Positions 56,838-64,000 of a stretch of 64,000 bases of DNA are shown one piece after another. This DNA is from Ophioderma brevispina (taxonomy: Eukaryota; Echinodermata; Ophiuroidea; Amphilepidida; Ophiodermatidae). The stretch lies in assembly GCA_023653785.1 (NCBI GenBank), contig JAMKCH010085000.1, positions 35,587-99,586 of the forward strand, read 5' to 3'. Made by a program: the position numbers and the translations under genes. Numbering within the stretch: the first letter of the stretch is position 1; the number at the start of each line of letters is the position of its first letter. A model generated the notes under the pieces. The model ran no database searches, had not been told where the DNA came from, and saw only the letters and a program-made list of their open reading frames with translations.

Positions 56838-56934
56838 AGGTGGTGGGCTACAGGCGGACTCGAACTGACAACCGACTAACCCGAAAGTAAAATAATGACG
56901 TCTTCGCTTAGACCGCTGCGCCACGGAGAAGCTT
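56838..56934 (-). mobile_element. tRNA-Leu/Ser-like sequence, first of a duplicated pair
   Basis: Minus strand: A-box-like 'gtggcgcagcggtctaagc' and B-box-like 'cagttcgagtccgcc' separated by about 50 bases with an A/T-rich centre in place of a proper anticodon arm. It resembles class II tRNAs in A-box and arm spacing but cannot be a functional tRNA. A SINE head or tRNA pseudogene. Confidence 0.55.
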
Positions 56935-57600
56935 GTAACTAAGAACGCGAATTGTTGTATTGCTCGTGATGGTTCATTAGTGCTGTTGAACAAAGAATTC
57001 CTTAAGACATCATTTTCTTTATGAAGTCAATTATTTTCATGTTAGCAGTAAAAGGCACATCATGGGATAAAAAGAAAACATGTACTAGCATTTGTCAATA
57101 TTAATTTCGTAATAAAGGCTGTAGGTCTGTGAGTCCGTTTTTTAAGTTTCACATTTTGCCACTAATAATCGCTATACATGCCCGTTTGAAAGCATTTCTA
57201 ACCGTCGTTTCCTCCGTTATCTAAATATTTTGCTCATGAAATGTACCAAGATACTTCTGAGGGTTGAAATACATGCTGAGCTATTGTATTACGAGTAGTT
57301 TAGCGAGTCGTTACGATACTCCCACCTAGTGGTTTTAATCGTCAAACACCTCAAAAACAAGGTAATTGTTTCGGATAATATACTCACGGTGTGTTTCGCT
57401 TGTATCAGGGATGTTCTAATGCCCTTTGCTGTTTTTTTCTTATTTTTTAACACTTGGTGGACACACTACCCTAACCGTGTATTAATAATGAAAGATGGAC
57501 TGTTCGTGAACTATACTTCCTTCCATAAACTTCAATGCCACGGTGCAGTAAGTAAGAAAATGATCTACTCTCTTGTAATTTTAATGTGCTGACAGTCGTT

Positions 57601-57700
57601 TGGGCTACCGGCCGGACTCGAACTCGACAACAAGAACTATCCAAAAGTAAAATCAATAACGATCCCACGCTTTAGACCGCTCGGCCACAAAGGAAGCTTA
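57601..57700 (-). mobile_element. tRNA-Leu/Ser-like sequence, second of the pair
   Basis: Minus strand: A-box 'gtggccgagcggtctaaagc' (closer to real tRNA-Leu/Ser than its partner) and B-box 'gagttcgagtccggcc'. The centre is again A/T-rich and unpaired. Confidence 0.55.
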
Positions 57701-58309
57701 TTGCATATAACAAATTGTTGGATTGATGTAGTGATGGTTTAGTTAGTGATGGTTGACAAAAAATCCCGTTAAACGTCATTTTCTTGCATAGAGTGAATTA
57801 TCTTCAATATTCTCAGCTAAAAGGCACATCATGAGGAAGTAGAAATTATGTATTAAGTTTGCTACTAGCCATTTCGTAATAAAGGCTGTAGGTTGTGATA
57901 CCACTTGTAAGAGTTTCGCACGGCCACTAGAATATTATAAAGTGACGCGTTTGAAATACTTCTAATTCATCGTTCCTCCGTTTTCTTATTTCATATGTTG
58001 CCATGAAATGTGCCCAATATCCTTTTTGTGGGTTGAAATACATGCGCTGGTTGTGTATTGCGAGGCGGTAGTGATTATTGATGAATTGCCACTTAGTGCT
58101 ATTTCTCGTCACACGCGCGTCAAACAAGGGCAAGTTTGTTTCTGTTAATAATATACTCACGGTGTGTGTCTTTGTATCTTGGCTGTTTTAATAATGCTTT
58201 TGTTTTGGGCTGTTTTTGTGTGTTTTTTTTAGTTGTTATTTTTCAAACTGGTGGACTACACTAACCGTGTGTCTCAATTGGTCAAGTTTCTAATTCACTT
58301 TGTCGCTAG

Positions 58310-58420
58310 ACATCAACGAATGTGCTAATCATCTTTGCAAGGAATGGTGCTACTTGTATGCCAAGTTAATGGGTACACGGGTGATTGCAATCCTGGTTAC
58401 GAAGGAACCTTTTGTGCATG
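58310..58420 (+). CDS. EGF exon, array type
   Basis: Acceptor 'tttgtcgctag', then D-I-N-E-C-A-N-H-L-C-K; an extra G ('caaggaatgg') shifts the frame; V-N-G-Y-T-G-D-C-N-P-G-Y-E-G-T-F-C is readable in the later frame; end ATG|GTACTT. Intron sequences on both sides match the 48-54 kb array. Confidence 0.6.
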
Positions 58421-58904
58421 GTACTTCTCTCTTTCTATAGTAGACGGCGCTTTGATTTGTGCACTTCAACCTGCTTTCGGGCTTTATGTGACCAACAATG
58501 GGAGTTCCGATTGTGCAAAAACACGGAAGAGCTTACCAGAAAGTACATCCCAATCAACTTTGAAACTGTTACCATCAACGCAACCCTCATATTCAAGCAC
58601 TTAAAATGGTGTATGAATGGGAGTTGCCTTTGGAGTCAAGCGGAAATCGCACCTTCGAGTGAACTCTGACTCGTTCGGTTGTTTAAATTATTTAAAACGT
58701 TTAAAAAAACAAGTAAAAAAAAGGCTTGAGAAAAGAATGAGCAATGATTACACTTGGAGTGAAAGTAACAATAGGACTCGACTTTGATCCATCTTGTCTA
58801 AAGAAATTGGTATATTTTATATTCACCATTGTATACCCACGAGTCTACGGTCAAACGCGTGCTATCCTAAACTTGGTCAAATTTCTAATTCACTTTGTCG
58901 CCAG

Positions 58905-59016
58905 ACATCACGAATGTGCTAATCATCTTGCAAGATGGCGCTACTTGTATAGACCAACGTTAATGGGTCGCGTGTGATTGCCAATCCAGGTTAGAAGGGA
59001 ACATTGTGTTGATATG
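58905..59016 (+). CDS. EGF exon, array type
   Basis: Acceptor 'tttgtcgccag', 'acatcacgaatgtgctaatc', 'gatggcgctacttgtataga', 'cgcgtgtgattgcc', donor ATG|GTAGGT. One-base losses and gains break the frame at least three times. Confidence 0.55.
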
Positions 59017-59189
59017 GTAGGTTTAGCTTTAATGTGTTTATTCGTTTGCATTTGTGATCTTATTTACTGCTTTAGAAATTGTGAACTTGATTTCGCGGCG
59101 TTTATCCATTTAAAGAGAAATGATGAGATTTCCAGAGAGAAGCGCCCGATTTTTTTCGAACCCAGGTTTTTTGCATAGTTGGAATGCAT

Positions 59190-60217
59190 ACTATGTATTA
59201 GATCACACCTGAAGTGAATCAGCCGAATACGCCGTTTATGTAATGAACTGATGATTTAGTAAATTTTGGCGTGATGACAGAATCAAGCAGCAGAGACGAG
59301 TAGGATACCAAAAGTTCAAAACAAGGTTGCGGTTTCTTTCATGCGTGTTTGTCCAATAAACCATCGAAACGTTCTTGGTAGGTAGTCTACAACCGATCAA
59401 GTGCAATTTGAGAGAAATTTGTATCCTAAAAAAAACCCTCCTGTCACTTTAAGTACATTTAGGCTCTATGTAATCAATTGGTAATTGCTTAAGATATCTG
59501 TATCGACATTTAGTTAAAGTACAACTTGTCTCAACCGAGAGTAAAACGAGCACAAAAAAACGATTGCTCATAAGAGTATCAAAGAACAATGGTCAATGGT
59601 AACTAGCACTTTTAAGGGTACATTTTGTGAACCCTATCCTCGTACCTCAACATACTTAAAAAATTGCGAAGTTTATGCTATCTCATCTGTTAGCATAAGT
59701 ATGTATCTGTTCCTAATCTTACATAATTATCCTACTCCCATGTGCAAGAAATTTTGATTTTATAATTATGACAAAATGACAAACACCGTCAGTGGCTGTG
59801 GGTGTCGGTACGCAATCTTTGTGACAAACAAATCTTCACCATTTGAGTAACCTGAAGACGAGGAGTTACTTTTTCACGGATATCTATGAAACTTTTTTTT
59901 AAAACAAAGAGAAGTTTCTAGAATGACGAAATGCGCTTTTAATAAAAACACTTCAGACCACACATCAGTAATACTTCCATTTTCTTTTTAAGATGAGAAC
60001 ATATAAACGCATAGAAAAAATATTGAAAACCGTCCCACACCCGATTCTTCCCAGCTGGGCTGTATATTAGAAACGCTCTCCACCTAATATGTGTTTTGGT
60101 TTTAGACATTGACGAGTGCTCAAGTATCCCCTGTCACTGGCGCATCTGTGTTGACAACGTAAATGGGTTTACAGCCACATTGTGCGGAGGGATACATAGG
60201 TGTTTACTGTCAGACAG
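59190..60217 (+). repeat. counterpart of the 45725-46240 intron-exon block
   Basis: Shares the ordered words listed for 45725-46240, ending with the EGF exon at 60106; longer here because of sequence between about 59480 and 60060 that has no match there. Confidence 0.55.
60106..60217 (+). CDS. EGF exon with small deletions
   Basis: Acceptor 'ttggttttag', donor CAG|GTACGC, 112 bp. D-I-D-E-C-S-S-I-P-C-H start, C-V-D-N-V-N-G-F-T-A in frame, then a shift ('ccacattgtgcgg' against expected 'cacatgtgcgg'); the end follows 'tactgtcagacag'. Paralogue of 46125 with the splice donor preserved. Confidence 0.65.
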
Positions 60218-60262
60218 GTACGCTAACACCGCTATTATAATATTCTCTGTTTTGATTTTATT

Positions 60263-60412
60263 AGAGGTGGCTTCAAAACTCAACCCCATTTGACCGGCGG
60301 TTCATGATGTGACTGCGTTTCATGGTTTACAACAACCAGTTAAACCAGTTCCAGCTGGCACGAACGGGCTAACTGGCGAGCAACCGCAATTTGGTTTTGA
60401 GACCCGCCCCTT
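60263..60412. mobile_element. 150-bp MITE of the 34634 family
   Basis: Left end 'agaggtggcttcaaaactca', right end 'ggttttgagacccgcccctt' (inverted match). TTAA is imperfect on both sides (ATTAGAG and CTTGTAA). Central 'gttcatgatg', 'aaccagtt' words recall the copy at 34634. Confidence 0.7.
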
Positions 60413-61200
60413 GTAAAGATGAGAGTCAGTTTTCTAAATACATTATTATATATGCGCCAATATAGTTCGCGAATTTAAAAAAATCTATATATAACACAAA
60501 ATAAATACAGCACAAAATATCAGGAATAATAATCATACAATATTATAAAATACATTTGTTATAGTTAAAAGCCAGTTCAGCTGGAATATGGCAAGTACAT
60601 GTAATTTACTTTAGCATATAAATGTCGACAAATTCCTTGATTTTAAGAGTAAAAGTCGCAAGTGTATAAAATGGTTTAAAAAAGCCAGAAAGATTTTTAC
60701 TTTGACGGGAGGGGATTTTGGGCTAAAGGTGAAGATGCATGAAAGACACACCCCCTCTTGAAGTAAATCGCTTAATCAGCCATCATTTTGCAAAGAACAT
60801 GATTAACCATGTGTGCTTGCCAAAGTCACACGAGTATTATAAACTCATGAACACGATTGAAGATACTGCTAGGTTGGAAGGGAGACTGCATGTAAGATTT
60901 ATAGACCATGGAAAGTGAGATGATAGGTCGGACGCGGTCATGAAGCTTCCGCACCAGTTTATTAGAATACAGGGGTTACCTCGGTGGAAGTCCCAGAATT
61001 ATTATTCCCTCTGACACTTTGACCTTTATCGGGCCTGTCAAAGTTAGTCTTGCATGCATTCCCCATTACGACGTTACATAATAAAGTGGGGTAAACACGT
61101 AAAAATTGTGAATAATAAGTGAATAATTGACAAAGCAGTTCAATCTTGTATTGCAGTATGACGTGCTCTGTTTAAGAAAATATGTTTTTTGGTTTGACAG
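60413..61200. other. intron DNA, nothing recognised
   Basis: AT-rich intron without supported elements. Confidence 0.5.
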
Positions 61201-61313
61201 ATTGTGACGAGTGTTCCAGTGGTCTTTGTCAAAATGGTGCTATGTGTAGAGATGAGGTCAATGGTTTTTCTGTGTATGTGAACCTGGGTATTCTGGTATA
61301 TACTGTGAAATAG
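61201..61313 (+). CDS. EGF exon with one missing base
   Basis: Acceptor 'tttggtttgacag', donor TAG|GTATGG, 113 bp. Starts D-C-D-E-C-S-S-G-L-C-Q-N-G-A-M-C-R-D-E-V-N-G-F; one base is missing at 'tttttctgtgtatg', after which C-E-P-G-Y-S-G-I-Y-C-E-I is intact. Note D-C-D-E-C: an additional cysteine in the calcium-binding start. Confidence 0.75.
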
Positions 61314-62136
61314 GTATGGAAGTTCTTTTCTGGTTGCAGCAACAGGTCATTTACACACCAAAAACCACTCACCAAAAGAACTGAAAGGTGGCGGAGGTGC
61401 AATGGGTTAACTCGACATTATCATGATTCATAATAAAGATATCTAAAAATATCTAAAAAATAAATTGACCACGAGAAATACAGTACGCAGAGGCTGGTGT
61501 AACCACCGTAGCTATCCGCGGCGGTGCAGATAGCGGCGAGGTGTACTCGTATGTAATCGTGGTCTCCTCAGTATAGCGTGTGTATAATCCTTATGAACAA
61601 TAGGGCCGGTATATAGGCAAAAACCCCACACCTAAATTGAAAGAATACATATATTTTAAACGACCTTTCCCCTCCCCCTCTCCCCCTACCACCCCCCCTT
61701 TTACCTAGCTCCTTCCACTCCACCATTCTAAATACACCCACCACCCTCTACCTACCGCCCCCATAAATTTTTGCTTGAATTTGATCCGTTCACTGAATGA
61801 AAGTGCCTTACCTTATACGCGGTACCATAGATATAAAGGAAGAGAGGGGAAAACGCTACTAATGTCAAGAATGATGGTAAACGGTGGACTAAGCTAACAT
61901 TGATCTCAAGCGTACGCCTATGCGTCTATGTTTCTTCTAGAACTTGCGTATTGGTCTTAGAGCGACGTCTTCGCGTCCACCCGTAGCTCTTTTTCGACGG
62001 GCTTACGATATTATCGTGAATAATTAATTCAGACAAAGAACAATATGAGAATCTCGTAGCAGCTTGCGTCGAATAAATCTACAGATTTCTGTAAAAAAAA
62101 GCAAATTTACATCCAAATAACGTTGCTACGTTTCAG
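61314..62136. other. intron DNA, pyrimidine-rich tract
   Basis: A C/T-rich tract lies at about 61665-61760. Remaining intron unrecognised. Confidence 0.5.
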
Positions 62137-62247
62137 ATATAACGAATGCGCTAGCAATCCGTGCCAAAACGAGGCGTTTGTCAAGATGACGTGATCATTT
62201 CCAGTGTGTATTTGCAAACCTGGTTACCAAGGAACTGTGTGATATAG
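62137..62247 (+). CDS. EGF exon with indels
   Basis: Acceptor 'gctacgtttcag', donor TAG|GTAGGT, 111 bp. 'atataacgaatgcgctagca' lacks one base at the start ('ataaac' in its paralogue at 47358); 'atccgtgccaaaacgagg', 'gtttgtcaagatgacg' and 'tatttgcaaacctggttacc' are recognisable. Confidence 0.6.
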
Positions 62248-62631
62248 GTAGGTGTAACAAAGTGTGTTGGGCAATCTTAGATTCACTCGACCCACCCACT
62301 GTGTATTCATTAAAAATGTAAAATATCAAAGTTGAAACTTTTCCCCAAACAAACAAAAACCGGTTTTTACTTTTGTCCTGGTACTCTTAAAGTTAGTCCG
62401 AATATGGTTTATATGCTATTTATAATGATAATTGTCCTGTGATGGAAGCCTCGTGCACCCACTCAAAATAAAAAAAATAAATATCATATCAATCCTATAA
62501 AAAATCTTCAAACAGCAAAATGGTCCTATCAAATGAAATCAAACATAGTACCACTCTCAACTGACAGATCTTATTCTCCCGACCGCTATACCGCGTATGA
62601 CCGAATATTGGTCAAATTCGTTTTTTTGCAG

Positions 62632-62744
62632 ACATCAACGAATGTGCTAATCATCTTTGCAAGAATGGTGCTAATGTATAGGATCAGGTCACTGGCTACA
62701 TTTGTGATGGCATCCTGGATATGACGGAACACTTTGTGATATTG
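62632..62744 (+). CDS. EGF exon, array type
   Basis: Acceptor 'tttttttgcag', D-I-N-E-C-A-N-H-L-C-K-N-G-A-N then an in-frame TAG from a lost base ('gctaatgtatag'); 'ctacatttgtgatggc' and 'gacggaacactttgtgatat' follow; donor ATTG|GTTGTT. Last exon seen in the window; no C-terminal domain or stop codon of the gene is visible. Confidence 0.6.
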
Positions 62745-64000
62745 GTTGTTGCTCCGATTTGTTTATTCAGACACGTCATGTTGATTTTATCTCCTTGGTC
62801 GATTGTCTGTTGGAGAGTAAACGTTAGTATATACGTAATATAACTGTGTGAATTAAGGTTTTTTTTTTTAATTTATAAATTTATAACGTTAATTTGCAGC
62901 GGGGATGTTACTCATTCGGGAGACTAACAAATAGTACGATTTGTCACATATGGTCTTTTAGCAATCTGAGGAAAAAATGTTTATAAATTGGCACGTTTGT
63001 CATTGAGATTGATAGGACAAGTAGCTCAAGTAGGAAAAAATGAAAAAAACATAAATTTTAAACTTGCTACTGCTGTTTATGACTCTTTTGTGTTTTTCTT
63101 GTTTTTTTTTTTTTTATGTTTATATACCCTCGAAATCTAACCCCCTACAATTCTAAGTAACCAAAAGATGGATGTTCCTTGTCAATTTTCTCAACTGTTT
63201 TGACCTTTTTAGTGGCCTTTTGTGGCATTAGACGGGGGAGGAGGAAAAATGCTTGACAAAAAAGAAACAATATTTGAATTTTACAGGACGGTATGTAAAA
63301 GAAATGCCGTAAACATAATTATTGGCTACCATAACCACTAAATCAAAATACTCAGAATCTTTCAACATAATTACTTGCTTTGGGCTTGTAACTCAGAGGT
63401 ATAGGAGTGGAAGATTAATATTATAGAAAGCACAACTAATGAAAAGTATGCTAATTGAGATGGTAAGTATTTCTGGATCCTCCGGACAATAAGATACTTC
63501 ACGTGGCTACGTCTATCAATTTTTACCTAAACTTTCCATCGACATGACCCAACAATAAATTTGGTCTTACAAATAATTATTTAGGAATGAACGTAAATGA
63601 TAGAATATACACTACAGCAATTTGACAACTTGTCATGGTGTATGCGTCGCCAAATGTATTTCTATAATATAATCATAATTGTAATAATTTAGAAGCCAGG
63701 CCTTAGATAATACCCTTTTAATGCCCGTGTGGTTTTATTGACCAGGTTATCGAATCGCCCTCAATTTTCATAACACTTCATAATTAATGAATTTAGTGCG
63801 AATCATTGTCAACACGGTGCAACAGTCGTGATCACGCGCGTTTTAGCAACTTTGCATAAACTGCTTCGGAGTTTGATCGACCATCTCTTTGGAACCGTGT
63901 GTCAGATTTCAATCAAGTCAAAAGAAGATAACATTCCATAGATGTAACCAATATCATTATCTCATTTTTTGCTACCATGCAACTCTCAAGGGTTAACCCA
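62745..64000. other. intron DNA to the right edge
   Basis: AT-rich, with a T-run near 63100. No further EGF exon recognised, so the gene either continues beyond the window or ends there. Confidence 0.45.

Larger units (their letters stand above)
56838..58270 (+). repeat. tandem duplication, period about 765 bp
   Basis: Unit 1 (56838 to about 57600) and unit 2 (57601 to about 58270) share the tRNA-like head, 'aaaggcacatcatg', 'tttcgtaataaaggctgtagg', 'atactcacggtgtgt' and '(c)actaaccgtgt' in the same order. The units differ by many indels. Confidence 0.75.

Overview
The window is eukaryotic: AT-rich, dominated by introns and intergenic DNA, full of short interspersed repeats, with split protein-coding exons and canonical GT/AG splice sites. 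The extracellular CUB/EGF gene type, tRNA-derived SINEs and TTAA-flanked MITEs fit a marine invertebrate deuterostome, most likely an ambulacrarian (echinoderm or hemichordate). That is an inference, because no single-copy species marker is present.

Layout. (1) 2136-3202 holds an intronless rhodopsin-class GPCR, broken by one reading-frame shift in the third intracellular loop. (2) 3.2-27 kb has no gene I can recognise. It contains TTAA-flanked MITEs, fold-back elements, SINE-like copies, a 60-bp minisatellite and a striking GC-rich island (20206-22545) unlike everything around it. (3) From about 27.3 kb to the right edge runs one plus-strand locus: a signal-peptide exon, a CUB-like exon carrying an in-frame stop, a complete two-exon CUB domain, an exon with two EGF modules, then more than 25 single-module EGF exons. 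Clean EGF exons are 114 bp and phase 1-1, the architecture expected for tandem exon duplication. The predicted product is a secreted, fibropellin-like CUB/EGF protein; the 3' end lies outside the window.

Sequence quality matters for reading this locus. EGF exons up to about 39 kb are perfect, but most later ones carry one- or two-base indels while keeping their splice sites and cysteine spacing. Two blocks (47206-48276 and 49382-50632) recur essentially unchanged about 4.7 kb downstream, while the DNA between and beside them is homologous but peppered with indels. Unpolished long-read gap filling, or one contig placed twice, explains this pattern more simply than massive exon decay, though a real tandem expansion of EGF exons must underlie it.

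The items most worth following up are the GC-rich island, a hammerhead-ribozyme-like core in an EGF intron (36805-36836, minus strand), the set of TTAA-flanked MITEs resembling T2 elements, the EGF exon/intron array, and nested transposon insertions at the CUB exons.
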